A stretch of 64,000 nucleotides of DNA from Corynebacterium urealyticum DSM 7109 (GTDB taxonomy: Bacteria > Actinomycetota > Actinomycetes > Mycobacteriales > Mycobacteriaceae). The notes below the pieces were generated by a model, which saw only the letters and a program-made list of their open reading frames with translations, had not been told where the DNA came from and did no database searches. This document shows positions 39,431 to 48,924 of this stretch, in pieces. The first letter of the stretch is position 1; every line of letters begins with the position of its first letter. The translations under genes were made by a program, and so were the position numbers. The DNA is taken from NCBI RefSeq assembly GCF_000069945.1, contig NC_010545.1, forward strand, positions 744,001-808,000, written 5' to 3'.

Positions 39431-41312
39431 TTGGCAGTTAATCAGCGGCAGCCCCGTCAGCGTTTTTTTTGCTGCCCTCGTAGCGACCCCGGTGGCACTC
39501 AGCCTCGTGCTGACCGGCTGCCAGGCTCGCCCCGGCGATGCCCCCACGGTGGAGGAGCCGGCCAAGCCCAAGGCCAAGGACTCCAACGAGGAAAAGAACG
39601 AGAACACCGCAGATTCGAAGCTGCGGGAGATCAATATCGGCGTCGATGAATTCGACGGCAATCTGAACCCGCATATCGTCGGCAACCTGGGCCAATCCAC
39701 GATGGCGGTCGCAGACCTCACGCTGCCGTCGGCGTTCAACCGTGTTGGCAACCGCTGGGTGATGAATAAGGATCTCCTGGTCAAGGTGGATGCCGATAAC
39801 CCGGAGGCGCCGACCGAGGTGACCTACACGCTGCGTCCGCACGCACAGTGGTCCGACGGTACCCCGATCTCCGGCAGTGATTTCCAGTACCTCTGGGATG
39901 AGCTGCGCACTCAGCGCATTGCGGAGAATGCGGCCCAGTACAGCAAGATCTCCGCGATCAAGGTCTCCGGAGGAGGCTCGAAGGTTCGCGTGCGTTTCAG
40001 CGAGCCACAGGAAGGTTGGCGGCAGTTGTTCCGGCACCTGCTGCCGAGCCATATCTATCGGGCTGAGGGGCAGCAGTTCGCCACGATGATGGACGAGCAG
40101 TCGGTCGCCTCGGGCGGAGCTTATCGGGTTCACTCGGTCGATGCTGGCCGCGGTGTTATCGAACTGCAGCGCAACGACCGCTACTGGGGATCAGCCCCTG
40201 CCGCCACCGATAAGCTGATCCTCCGGGCGGTCCCGGATGTGCACACAGGCGCCCAGATGCTGCGCTCGCGGCAGCTGCAGATGTATGCCGCCTATCCAGC
40301 GGGTCTGGCGGCGCTGACTCTCGGCGAGGTGCCGGATGTCCGTGGCACGCAGCGGGATCGGAAGGTCCAGCTGAACTTCGCTCTCAACCTCGATTCGGAG
40401 CGGATGAACGAGCTGGCCGTGCGTCGCGCGGCATTGTCAGCGATCAAGCCTGGCACTGTGGCGCAGATTGTCTCCGGAAAGAGGGCTGTCACGCCTCCGG
40501 AATGGGGCGAGCAGCCTGTGGAGCGGATGCCGGACGACGCCCGGGGTCTGTTCGACGAGCGCCCCTTCACCATTGCCGCGCCTAATAACGACAAGCAGGC
40601 GGCCATCGCAGCCCGCACGATTGCTGATGAGCTCAGCCGCAACGGGATCAACGCCCAGGCTTTGACTGTTGACTCGGAAAACTTGCTGGAGAAGATGATC
40701 CCCGAAGGGGAGGTCGACGCGTCGGTGCTGTGGGGGCGTACCCCGGATACTCCCACGGACGTGGCCAACCAGTTCTCGTGCGTCCAGCCAGAGGTGCTGC
40801 GTCAGGCTGAGGAGCGGGCAGCCGAGGATAATGCGTCGCACGAGGATGGGAAGTCGGACGAGTCGACGAGCAGCATCGCGCCGAGCGAACGCTCCACCGA
40901 GTCCGCCAGCCAGAGTGCGTCGCAAGAGTCCCGCAGATCGGAGCCCACCTCGTCGACGGAACCGGTGGAGGCGTCCCAGCAGCGAACCTTTGGGGCGAAC
41001 ATCACGGGCCTTTGCGAGCCGGCAATCGACGAAGCCATCGCCGAGGTGCGCGACGGTCAAGATTCTGCCGCAGCGATCGAGCAGGTGAACGCGCTGGTGC
41101 AGAGCCAGTCTGTGCTGCTGCCGCTGTTGCGAGATGAGCAGTACTACGCCGCGAACCCAGAGTTCGTGGGCTCCGACAAGCCTGTCGAACAGTGGCCTTT
41201 CGACCCCTATAGTGGAATTTTCGTCGGCGGTGCCCGCTGGACGCGCCAGGAAGTAGCGAAACCGACGACGACGGCGGCCCCAGAACCGGAGGTACCAAGT
41301 TCAGATGACTAA
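39431..41312 (+). CDS. ABC-transporter solute-binding lipoprotein (SBP family 5) with a T8 frameshift in the signal peptide
   Basis: The mature protein is a family-5 (peptide/nickel type) substrate-binding protein: NIGVDEFDGNLNPH, DLTLPSAFNRVGNRWVMNKDLL, YTLRPHAQWSDGTPISGSDFQYLWDEL and IELQRNDRYWG. A Ser/Glu-rich insertion lies at about 440-490. The frame from GTG 39492 begins inside the signal peptide (ALSLVLTGC, lipobox LTGC). The natural start is TTG 39431, with GGAGG 6 nt upstream, giving AVNQRQPRQRFF; but this joins the rest only if one T is removed from the run of eight at 39463-39470, giving ...RFFAALVATPVALSLVLTGC. So the gene as read is out of frame by one base. This may be a sequencing error, slippage-dependent expression or a phase switch. 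It imports oligopeptides or similar with partners not in the window. Confidence 0.85.
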
Positions 41313-42312
41313 GCACGCCACCCACGCGGCACCGCAGCGGGTGTTGTTCGTTCACGCCCACCCGGACGATGAATCCCTGTTTACCGGCCTATTGGTGTCC
41401 GCGAGTTCCCGGGTCGGGGCGGAAACATCCGTGCTGACCTGCACGCTCGGTGAAGAAGGGGAGGTGATCGGGGAGAAGTACCAGAACCTCACCTCCGAGC
41501 ACTCCGACCTGCTGGGCGGTTTCCGCATCGGGGAACTGCAGCAAGCCCTTGAGCACCTCGGGGTTCATCAGGGACCGCAGTTCCTGGGTGGGCCGAGCCG
41601 CTGGCGGGATTCCGGGATGGCGGATACCCCGACGATCCGGCACCCCCGCGCCTTCGCCGGGGACTCGGAGGATAACTGGGAGCTACAGGTTGAGCAGCTG
41701 CTCGCGGTGCTCCGCCGTGAGCGCCCGGAGGTGCTCGTCACCTACGGCCCCGACGGCGGCTATGGGCACCCCGACCACATCCGAGCCCACCGGGTGACCC
41801 ACGAAGCAGTCCGCCGGCTCGTGGACGCGGGCGAGGAGGCCGCCCCGCACGAGATCTGGTGGGCCGTCACTCCGGCGGGGGCTTTCCATGCTGCGATGAC
41901 GGGAGTGGAGATCCCTGAGGGCTGGCGCGAGGCCGAGGACGGCGACGTCGCGCTGGTCGCGGAAGAGTTTATCGACGCCTTCGTCCAGGGCACGCCCGAG
42001 GACGTCGCGGCCAAGCGGAAGGCGATGGCGGCGCACGCCACGCAGTTGTGGGTCGCCGACGGTACTCGAACGGACGTCAACCCCGAAGCCCGGGATACGA
42101 CCACGCCGACGGGGGAGTACCTCTTCGCGTTGTCGAACCTCATCAGCCAGCCGATCCTCCCCGTCGAGGGCTATCAGTTGGGCTGGGTGAAGAACGCTGA
42201 CCCAAACACAAACAGACAGATCAGTCTGCTACACTTTGACTTCGTGGTTCCCAGCAACGGGACCGCCCAAGAACACGGTAACGACGGGAAGGTACGGGGT
42301 GAGAATGGCTGA
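41305..42312 (+). CDS. mshB: Mycothiol biosynthesis deacetylase MshB
   Basis: 335 residues, overlapping the end of the lipoprotein gene by 8 nt. It is a LmbE/PIG-L fold zinc deacetylase: FVHAHPDDESLFTG (His/Asp zinc ligands and the catalytic Asp) and VTYGPDGGYGHPDHIRAHRV (third zinc ligand and the MshB-type motif). TLGEEGEVIGEKYQNL is conserved in MshB rather than in the related mycothiol amidase. It removes acetate from GlcNAc-inositol to give the GlcN-inositol needed for mycothiol, the main thiol of actinobacteria. The C-terminal about 35 residues (after LGWVKNAD) look like an unconserved extension running over the next start. Confidence 0.92.
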   Translation: MTKHATHAAPQRVLFVHAHPDDESLFTGLLVSASSRVGAETSVLTCTLGEEGEVIGEKYQNLTSEHSDLLGGFRIGELQQALEHLGVHQGPQFLGGPSRWRDSGMADTPTIRHPRAFAGDSEDNWELQVEQLLAVLRRERPEVLVTYGPDGGYGHPDHIRAHRVTHEAVRRLVDAGEEAAPHEIWWAVTPAGAFHAAMTGVEIPEGWREAEDGDVALVAEEFIDAFVQGTPEDVAAKRKAMAAHATQLWVADGTRTDVNPEARDTTTPTGEYLFALSNLISQPILPVEGYQLGWVKNADPNTNRQISLLHFDFVVPSNGTAQEHGNDGKVRGENG

Positions 42313-42805
42313 CAACGCGACAAGCCAAAACCACCGTGCCGTCAATCCCGAAGAGACACGCCGGAGCGAGCCTCACTGGGGAGACCCGAACCGCAGCCAG
42401 GTGCGCCGCGACACCACCCGCCGCGAACGGATTGCGGGGATCGCCTGGCTGAGCGTTGGGGCTGCCTTCGGACTCTTCGTCTCCGTGCTCTACCTGGGCA
42501 GCCGCATCAGCGTCGGCGAGGTGAGTATTCCGTTGCCTTGGACGATCCTCTTCGCGGGAGTGTTCAACTGGATCATCACCAAAACCGCGCTGCTGTGGAC
42601 CCCGAATAAAGCAATCGCTGCCATCCCCACGTGGATCTGGCTGGCGGGATTCATCGCGCTGCTGATGTGGCCTGCCCTCAGCTCCAGCGGGGATACCCTG
42701 ATCCCGCAAAGCATCACCACGCTCGGCCTGCTCGCAGCGGGGCTGCTGGGTGGCGCGATTCCGGTCATGTATATCGACCCCACGGCCGATCGTGATTCGA
42801 ATTGA
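42305..42805 (+). CDS. Small multipass membrane protein downstream of mshB
   Basis: 166 residues from ATG 42305, overlapping the mshB end by 8 nt and preceded by GGGGTGAGA. After a hydrophilic Arg-rich N-terminus (about 1-43), four hydrophobic segments follow at about 44-65, 75-95, 102-125 and 132-155. I do not recognise a family. Its tight coupling to mshB and position before fdxA are typical of Corynebacterium genomes as I recall them, but no function follows from that. Confidence 0.8.
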   Translation: MADNATSQNHRAVNPEETRRSEPHWGDPNRSQVRRDTTRRERIAGIAWLSVGAAFGLFVSVLYLGSRISVGEVSIPLPWTILFAGVFNWIITKTALLWTPNKAIAAIPTWIWLAGFIALLMWPALSSSGDTLIPQSITTLGLLAAGLLGGAIPVMYIDPTADRDSN

Positions 42806-42882
42806 ACCCGTCCGAGTGACAGAATAAAAAAGATAAGAACTTAGCCGTTAGCGCTAGACCCGATAGTGCATAAGGAAGAATA

Positions 42883-43200
42883 ATGACCTACACGATTGCG
42901 CAACCATGCGTCGACGTCCTGGACCGCAGCTGCGTCGAAGAATGCCCAGTGGACTGCATCTACGAAGGCAAGCGCATGCTGTACATCCACCCAGATGAGT
43001 GCGTGGACTGCGGCGCGTGTGAGCCTGTCTGCCCAGTCGAGGCCGTCTTCTACGAGGACGACATCCCGGAGGAGTGGGAAGAGTACAACGACGCCAACGC
43101 GGCGTTCTTCGACGACCTGGGCTCCCCGGGCGGTGCTGCGGCGCTTGGCCCGCAGGACTTCGACGCCCCGATGATCGCGGCCCTGCCACCACAGGCCTAA
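42883..43200 (+). CDS. fdxA: Seven-iron ferredoxin FdxA
   Basis: 105 residues. Cluster ligands are clear: Cys in QPCVDVLDRSCVEECPVDC and the second motif CVDCGACEPVCP, as in actinobacterial [3Fe-4S][4Fe-4S] ferredoxins. The acidic segment EDDIPEEWEEYNDANAAFF is the usual C-terminal feature. It is a small cytoplasmic electron carrier for reductases and P450-type enzymes. It has its own short leader and is followed by a strong terminator. Confidence 0.95.
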   Translation: MTYTIAQPCVDVLDRSCVEECPVDCIYEGKRMLYIHPDECVDCGACEPVCPVEAVFYEDDIPEEWEEYNDANAAFFDDLGSPGGAAALGPQDFDAPMIAALPPQA

Positions 43201-43243
43201 GTGGCTGGAAGGCCGGCCTTCACAGTGTCGGCCGCGTGCCCGG

Positions 43244-43278
43244 CTCCCGGTGCTTCTGGTGGGGCACCGGGAGTTTTT
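43244..43278 (+). terminator. Intrinsic terminator between fdxA and dapC
   Basis: CTCCCGGTGC (43244-43253) pairs exactly with GCACCGGGAG (43264-43273), followed by T5. It ends 20 bp before the dapC start, so dapC is read either by readthrough or from a promoter inside this stretch. Confidence 0.85.
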
Positions 43279-43297
43279 CAATGAGGAGAGTGAACCC

Positions 43298-44440
43298 GTG
43301 ACTCGACGGTCACCAGCTTTTCGCACCCCCGCCGCCGAGCGGCTTCCTGCGTTCCCCTGGGACACTCTGGCTGAGGCGACGCAGCGAGCTGCCGCCCACC
43401 CCGACGGGATGATTAACCTCTCCGTCGGAACGCCAGTCGACGACGTCCCCCCGAACGTCCAGCTCGCGCTGGCGGAGGCCGCGTGGCAGCCGGGCTACCC
43501 GCCCACCGAAGGTTCCGCTGAACTCAGGGAAGCCATCGTGGCCGCGATGGCCCGACGCTTCGGGGTCACCGGACTCAGCGAGGATGCCGTGGTACCGGTG
43601 ATCGGCACCAAAGAGGCGATCGCGAGCCTGCCGATGGACCTCGGCATCCATGCCGATTCGCTGGTGGTCATCCCAGAGCTGGCGTATCCGACCTATGAGG
43701 TCTCCGCCAAACTCGCGGGCTGCCGGGTGCTGCGCGCTGATTCGCTGCTGAAGCTGGGGCCCGAAACCCCAGCCCTGATTTACCTCAACTCGCCGGCCAA
43801 CCCGCACGGCGCAGTGCTCGGGGTAGAGCACCTTCGCAAGGTCGTGGACTTCGCCCGGCAGCGCGACTGCATCGTTGTCTCTGACGAGTGCTACCTCGGC
43901 CTGGGATGGGAGGCCACCGAGGTGGCCGACGCGCCCGTCTCTATCCTCGATCCGCGGGTCTGCGATGGTGACCACCGCAACCTGATTGCGGTGCACTCGC
44001 TGTCGAAGACCTCCAACATGGCCAGCTACCGTGCGGGCTGGCTCGCGGGGGATCAGCAGCTCATGGCTGAGATTCTCGGGATCCGGAAGCACGCCGGGGG
44101 CATGGTGCCGGGGCCGATCCAGCATGCGATGATCGCGGCGCTGAGTTCCGATGATTTCGAAACCCTGCAGCGGCAGCGCTACCGGGAGCGCCGTGAGGTC
44201 CTGCTCGCCGGGCTGGACGCTGCGGGCTTCACCGTCGAGCACTCCGAAGCCGGACTCTATATCTGGGCTACTGAAGGGCGAGATGCTTGGGAGACGGTGG
44301 ACCGGTTCGCGGAACTCGGCATTCTCGTGGCTCCCGGGCACTTCTATGGCCCCGCTGGAGCGCAGCACGTCCGGGTGGGGCTGACCGCTAGCGATGAGCA
44401 GATCGCCAAGGTCGCTCGGCGCCTGGCGGAGCTGGGCTAG
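43298..44440 (+). CDS. dapC: Succinyldiaminopimelate aminotransferase
   Basis: 380 residues from GTG 43298 with GAGGAGAG upstream; a frame start at 43250 lies in the terminator and is rejected. It is a class I aminotransferase: INLSVGTPVDDVP opening, GYPPTEGSAELREAI, AYPTYEVSAKLAG, YLNSPANPHGAV, VSDECYLGLGWE and the PLP lysine in HSLSKTSNMASYRAGW (about residue 235). The position after fdxA and the sequence type match the DapC of mycobacteria and corynebacteria, which makes N-succinyl-LL-diaminopimelate for lysine and peptidoglycan. Substrate assignment rests on synteny. Confidence 0.9.
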   Translation: MTRRSPAFRTPAAERLPAFPWDTLAEATQRAAAHPDGMINLSVGTPVDDVPPNVQLALAEAAWQPGYPPTEGSAELREAIVAAMARRFGVTGLSEDAVVPVIGTKEAIASLPMDLGIHADSLVVIPELAYPTYEVSAKLAGCRVLRADSLLKLGPETPALIYLNSPANPHGAVLGVEHLRKVVDFARQRDCIVVSDECYLGLGWEATEVADAPVSILDPRVCDGDHRNLIAVHSLSKTSNMASYRAGWLAGDQQLMAEILGIRKHAGGMVPGPIQHAMIAALSSDDFETLQRQRYRERREVLLAGLDAAGFTVEHSEAGLYIWATEGRDAWETVDRFAELGILVAPGHFYGPAGAQHVRVGLTASDEQIAKVARRLAELG

Positions 44441-44462
44441 GGCGCGGTAGAGACACAAAGAA

Positions 44463-44502
44463 AACGGCCTCGGAAGCACAAGATCGTGCTTCCGAGGCCG
44501 TT
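44463..44502. terminator. 16-bp perfect stem between dapC and the amino-acid permease gene
   Basis: AACGGCCTCGGAAGCAC and its exact inverse complement surround an AAGATC loop, with A-rich sequence on the left and T/C-rich on the right. It serves both converging genes. Confidence 0.85.
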
Positions 44503-44560
44503 CACTTCTCTCTAACCACGGGAGACGCGCCAGGAGGGGCCGGCGCGCCCCGGTGACGTT

Positions 44561-45985
44561 CTAGAGCGTCATCTCCTCGTGATCCTGGGCAGCAGGGTTC
44601 ACCTTGCCCACGATGTAGCCCAGTGCGGAGAGCACAGCGAATGCGACGGCCACGGTGATGACCTGGCTTCGGGCAGAAGGATCCCACAGCATGAGGACGG
44701 TGAGTCCCACCAGTAGGGCAACGGTAAGCCACGGCAGGAAGGGGTAGCCCCACATCCGGACCGGCATCTTGCCGCGGGCCTCGAGGGCCGGGCGCAGTTT
44801 GATCTCGGAGAGCACAATCATCACCCAGATCACCAGCAGCGAGCCGCCGACGGCGTTGAACAGGATGCCGATCAGGTTCTCCGGACCCCAGACCTGCAGG
44901 GTCACCGACAGGAATGCGAAGAATAGGGACGCCCACACCGCCGGGATCGGAACCTGGTTGGAATTCGTCTTTCGGACGAACTTCGGCGCGTAACCGGTGC
45001 TGCCGAAGCTGAACAGGAGGCGGGAGGTCGCGTAGATCTGGGCGTTACATGCCGAGAGCAGGGCGAGGACGATGACGATCTCCATGAGCGTCACCGCACC
45101 CGGGATGTTCGCCAGCTCCAGAACGCGGGTGAACGGGGATTCCGCGGCGGTCTCAGCGTCACCCAGGGTGGAGAATGGAAGCAGTGCGGTGATCAGGAAG
45201 ACCGAGCCAAGGTAGAAGACCGAGATGCGCCAGATGACAGCGCGGACGGCCGAGGCGATGGAGGTGGTGGGGTCCTTGGCCTCGGCGGCTGCGATGGTCA
45301 CGATCTCAATGCCGCCGAAGGCGAAGGCAACCGCGAGCAGACCGGCGGCCATGCCGGAGACACCGTTCGGCGCAAAGTCGCTGAAGTGGGACAGCCCCGG
45401 GCTATCGAAGCCCGGGAAGAAACCGAATAGCAGTCCCAGGCCAATGGCGAGGAAGATAATGATGACCGCGACCTTGATGAACGCGAACCAGTACTCAAAC
45501 TCGCCGAAGCCGCGCACGGCGGTGAGGTTGACGAAAGTGAAGAACACGACCGCGACGAGGCCGGGGATCCAGCCCTCCACGCCGAACCACTTTCCCATGA
45601 TGGCGCCGGCGCCGGTGATCTCGGCACCCATGACCATCACGAGCATGAAGTAGTACAACCAACCCAGCGAGAAACCCGCCCAGTTACCGAAGGCCAGGCG
45701 GCCATAGGTGGCGAAGGTGCCGGAGGCCGGGCGGGCGGCCGCGAGCTCGCCCAGCATCTGCATCACGAAGATGACGATGATGCCGGCGACGATGTAGGAC
45801 AATAGGACAGCAGGGCCGGCGGCCTCGATGCCGACGCCCGTTCCGAGGAACAGGCCGGCACCGATGGCCGAGCCGAGGCCCATCATGGTGAGGTGTCGGG
45901 TTTCAAGCCCCTTGCCGAGGGCGGAGCCGCTCTCTGGGGTTGCCGCTGTGGTGTCGGCAGCCGACTGAGTATTGGGGGAATTCAT
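44561..45985 (-). CDS. Amino-acid permease (APC superfamily, AAT type)
   Basis: 474 residues and twelve hydrophobic segments. The family signature is near the N-terminus: LETRHLTMMGLGSAIGAGLFLGTGVGIEAAGPAV, with the unwound G-S-A-I-G-A-G-L-F-L helix 1. Helix 6 carries AFAFGGIEIVTIAAAEAKDP, typical of proton-coupled AAT importers for aromatic amino acids, GABA, proline or histidine. The exact substrate cannot be read. The gene is a single unit converging on dapC. Confidence 0.9.
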   Translation of the reverse strand: MNSPNTQSAADTTAATPESGSALGKGLETRHLTMMGLGSAIGAGLFLGTGVGIEAAGPAVLLSYIVAGIIVIFVMQMLGELAAARPASGTFATYGRLAFGNWAGFSLGWLYYFMLVMVMGAEITGAGAIMGKWFGVEGWIPGLVAVVFFTFVNLTAVRGFGEFEYWFAFIKVAVIIIFLAIGLGLLFGFFPGFDSPGLSHFSDFAPNGVSGMAAGLLAVAFAFGGIEIVTIAAAEAKDPTTSIASAVRAVIWRISVFYLGSVFLITALLPFSTLGDAETAAESPFTRVLELANIPGAVTLMEIVIVLALLSACNAQIYATSRLLFSFGSTGYAPKFVRKTNSNQVPIPAVWASLFFAFLSVTLQVWGPENLIGILFNAVGGSLLVIWVMIVLSEIKLRPALEARGKMPVRMWGYPFLPWLTVALLVGLTVLMLWDPSARSQVITVAVAFAVLSALGYIVGKVNPAAQDHEEMTL

Positions 45986-46151
45986 GTAAGAATTAGACCA
46001 TATTCACGCGCGCGTCAGACAACGGAGTCCAGTTATTTGCCCACTTCCGGGCCTGTGGGGGCGGGTAGTGCACCTGTTAAGGGGGAATGCGGGCAGCGCC
46101 AGGGGATTGGCGGCGCCCGCGTGTCGTGGGACACCGTTAGTATGAATAACG

Positions 46152-47030
46152 ATGACTACTGAAGACTCCACCCCCAACTTCCCGGCCACCGATTCAGCCA
46201 ATCTTTCCGATTTTCGTTTCCGTGGACCGGTGCTGTACCGGGGGGCTCCGGACTCAGAGCCGAAGGACTCCACGACCGACCAGCGCTTGCTTCAGCCCCA
46301 GGAGAGCACCGACTGGCTGCACACGGATCCGTGGCGAGTGATGCGGATCCAAGCCGAGTTCGTCGACGGCTTCGGCGCGCTCGCGAAGATCCCTAAGGCG
46401 ATCACCGTCTTTGGCTCCGCACGCATCCGGGAAGACCACGAGTACTACAAGCTCGGCCAGCAGATCGGTGAGCTGATCGCCCGCAGCGGCTACGCCACGA
46501 TCACGGGTGGAGGACCAGGCCTGATGGAGGCCGCGAACCGAGGCGCGGCTGATGCCGGCGGGCTCTCCATTGGTCTGGGCATCGAGCTGCCCCACGAGCA
46601 GCGACTCAACGACTGGGTCCAGCTGGGCATGAACTTCCGCTACTTCTTCGTGCGCAAGACGATGTTCCTGAAGTACTCCCAAGCCTTCATCTGCCTGCCG
46701 GGCGGTTTTGGCACCCTCGATGAGCTCTTCGAGGCCCTGGTGATGGTTCAGACGCAGAAGATCCAACGCTTCCCGATCATCCTCGTCGGGACGCGCTTCT
46801 GGGGCCCGTTGGTGGACTGGATTAAGGAAGGGCTCGTCGAGGAGAAGATGATTTCGCCGGAGGACGTCGATCTGATTCACCTCACGGATGACCCCGAGGA
46901 CGCCATGGACTTTTGCCACCGTGCGCACGATAAGCACACCGAAAGCCTAAAGCGCCGCCGGGAGGACCTCGAACGCGAGCGCGGTCGGATTGAGGAGGAG
47001 CTGGAGATGCTCCGCCGAGAGCAGCCCTAG
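46152..47030 (+). CDS. LOG-family protein (TIGR00730)
   Basis: 292 residues. ITVFGSARIREDHEYY, ITGGGPGLMEAANRGA, FFVRKTMFLKYSQAFICLPGGFGTLDELFEAL (with the PGGxGTxxE motif) and a basic/acidic coiled-coil tail (KRRREDLERERGRIEEELEML) define the long LOG subgroup. These enzymes hydrolyse nucleoside 5'-monophosphates to base and ribose phosphate; many are called lysine-decarboxylase-like in older annotation. A TAGTAT box 8 nt before the ATG suggests a leaderless message. The DivIVA-domain gene follows 14 nt on, then the aminopeptidase gene, so the group is an operon. Confidence 0.92.
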   Translation: MTTEDSTPNFPATDSANLSDFRFRGPVLYRGAPDSEPKDSTTDQRLLQPQESTDWLHTDPWRVMRIQAEFVDGFGALAKIPKAITVFGSARIREDHEYYKLGQQIGELIARSGYATITGGGPGLMEAANRGAADAGGLSIGLGIELPHEQRLNDWVQLGMNFRYFFVRKTMFLKYSQAFICLPGGFGTLDELFEALVMVQTQKIQRFPIILVGTRFWGPLVDWIKEGLVEEKMISPEDVDLIHLTDDPEDAMDFCHRAHDKHTESLKRRREDLERERGRIEEELEMLRREQP

Positions 47031-47044
47031 GAGAAGCCACAAGG

Positions 47045-47389
47045 ATGTACTGGATCTTTTCGATTGCCGGCGCGGCACTCGTCGCAGGGCTTCTCGTCTA
47101 CCTGGTGGCGCGGGTATTCGGTCCGGGGGAGTACGCCGGGCCGCGAGCAGATCACCCCGCCGAAAGGCAGGCTGCGGAGTTCCGAGCGAACGGTGAGCTC
47201 ACCGGAGCGAACCTGCGGCAGCTGAAGTTCACCCGCTCCCTCCGCGGGTACGACGCAGCCGAGGTTGACGCTCTGCTTGAGCGGCTCGCCACCCACCTCG
47301 ACGACCCAGTCCGGCCGGACGACCGAAAGCAAGCCGCCCCAACCGCCGGGGACAATAAGGACGATCAACAAGCAGCAGAAAGGGCATAG
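47045..47389 (+). CDS. DivIVA-domain membrane-anchored small protein
   Basis: 114 residues. One N-terminal helix (YWIFSIAGAALVAGLLVYLVARVF) anchors the protein. After a linker, LRQLKFTRSLRGYDAAEVDALLERLATHL (about 58-86) is the short DivIVA-type motif F-x-R-S-x-R-G-Y-D-x-x-E-V-D found in actinobacterial polar-growth proteins. The tail is hydrophilic. A role in recruiting factors to curved membrane or septum is inferred. It sits between the LOG gene and the aminopeptidase gene, 4 nt from the latter. Confidence 0.82.
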   Translation: MYWIFSIAGAALVAGLLVYLVARVFGPGEYAGPRADHPAERQAAEFRANGELTGANLRQLKFTRSLRGYDAAEVDALLERLATHLDDPVRPDDRKQAAPTAGDNKDDQQAAERA

Positions 47390-47393
47390 AACC

Positions 47394-48881
47394 GTGGCTC
47401 CCATTCCCAAGATTCCGCAGGCCGTACCCGACATCACCTTCGGTGCGCCCGTCGAGGGAACCGAAGTGCTGAATGTGCGCTTCGACGCGGACCGCGACCA
47501 CTCCCGCGGCGTCGAGATCAGCGCGAACGGAGAACCCGTCGAATGGGTCGTGGGGCTGCCTGATGCACCCAGGCGGGCATCTGACTTTTCCGAGCACAAC
47601 GACTTCCTCGACGACGGCTGGCGTGCTCACGGGGCACAGATCGTCCGTCACATGAACCAAGTCGTCGCTGGCCACCCGGTGCGCGCCAAGCGCCACCTCG
47701 TCCAGCTCCACCTGCCGGCCAACATCAAGCCGCGCCAGCTCCGCTCTCTCATTATTGGTGTGATCGTGGGAGGTCACCAGTTTTCCACCACGAATGAGAA
47801 GCGACCCGGTGCAGTACGCAACCTTCACCTGGCGTGGTACAACCCAGCGCACCGCAGTATCGACAATCGCACGAACCTGGGGCTGCGTCGCGCGGTACGC
47901 GACGGTGTGCAGCTGGGCAAGGCAACCTGCTTGTCCCGGGATCTGGCTAATGCCCCCAGCAACGTGAAGTCCCCAGAATGGCTGGCTAAGCGTACGAAGA
48001 AGCTGGTAGGGAACATCCCGGGCGTCAAGGTGAAAGTCCGCGACGCCGAGTGGCTGCGGAGCAAGGGATTCGGCGGCATCATCGCCGTAGGCTCCGGATC
48101 ATCCCGCCCACCGGTGATGGTGGAGATGGTGTGGGACCCCGAGAGCATCGGCCTGCCGCAGCGCCGCAGCTCCATCGCCATGGTGGGAAAGGGAGTGACC
48201 TTCGATACCGGCGGTATCAGCATCAAGCCCGCCGCCGGGATGGACCTCATGCGCACGGACATGACCGGCGGGGCGAGCGTCATCGCGGCCTTCCGGGCGC
48301 TTGCGGAAGGGCAGGTGCCGCGCAAGGTCGTGGCAATCGTTCCGATGGCAGAGAACATGGTCTCCGGGGACTCTTACCGGCCGGGCGATGTTGTCGAACA
48401 CTACGGCGGCATTACCTCTGAGGTGACCAACACCGACGCCGAGGGCCGAATGGTGCTGGCCGACGCGATCAGCTACGTGGCCAAGAAGTACGAGCCGAAC
48501 GCCATCATCTCCATCGCCACGCTCACGGGTGCGGCGAAACTGGCGCTGGGACTGCGCACGGGAGCGGTGTTCGCACCCACCCCACAGGTAGCGCTGAAGC
48601 TTGCGCGCCGGGGTGCCCAGGTCGGGGAGCAGTGGTGGCCGCTACCGCAGCCGAAGTACCTGGAACAGGCGGTGGATTCGAAGATCGCGGACGTCCGCCA
48701 GGCACCGAAGGGGCCGGGTGCTACCACCGCATCGATGTTCCTCCGCCGGTTCACCCGTGGGGTCGACCTGATCCACCTGGATATCGCTGGACCGGGGCGT
48801 GCGGAGCAGACCTACGCGGAGGTCTCGCCGGTCGGTACCGGGTTCGGTGCCCGCACGCTTGTACAGTGGTTAGCCAAATAG
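47394..48881 (+). CDS. Leucyl aminopeptidase family protein (peptidase M17)
   Basis: 495 residues from GTG 47394. The N-terminal domain is divergent. The C-terminal catalytic domain has the two-metal site residues: VGKGVTFDTGGISIKPAAGMDLMRTDMTGGA (Lys and Asp ligands plus the second Lys), MAENMVSGDSYRPGDVV, and TNTDAEGRMVLADAISY (the NTDAEGRL-type motif with Asp and Glu ligands and the catalytic Arg). The C-terminus has TASMFLRRF and HLDIAGPG. It removes N-terminal residues from peptides in the cytoplasm. The last gene of the LOG / DivIVA-domain / peptidase cluster. Confidence 0.92.
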   Translation: MAPIPKIPQAVPDITFGAPVEGTEVLNVRFDADRDHSRGVEISANGEPVEWVVGLPDAPRRASDFSEHNDFLDDGWRAHGAQIVRHMNQVVAGHPVRAKRHLVQLHLPANIKPRQLRSLIIGVIVGGHQFSTTNEKRPGAVRNLHLAWYNPAHRSIDNRTNLGLRRAVRDGVQLGKATCLSRDLANAPSNVKSPEWLAKRTKKLVGNIPGVKVKVRDAEWLRSKGFGGIIAVGSGSSRPPVMVEMVWDPESIGLPQRRSSIAMVGKGVTFDTGGISIKPAAGMDLMRTDMTGGASVIAAFRALAEGQVPRKVVAIVPMAENMVSGDSYRPGDVVEHYGGITSEVTNTDAEGRMVLADAISYVAKKYEPNAIISIATLTGAAKLALGLRTGAVFAPTPQVALKLARRGAQVGEQWWPLPQPKYLEQAVDSKIADVRQAPKGPGATTASMFLRRFTRGVDLIHLDIAGPGRAEQTYAEVSPVGTGFGARTLVQWLAK

Positions 48882-48924
48882 CTTATAAATTAAATTCTTG
48901 AGGCTTGAATGAAGGAGCGCGACT

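Noticed and set aside
39492..41312. GTG 39492 as the genuine start of the solute-binding lipoprotein.
   Set aside because: It would leave a signal peptide without a basic n-region or ribosome-binding site, whereas TTG 39431 has both, at the price of the T8 frameshift.
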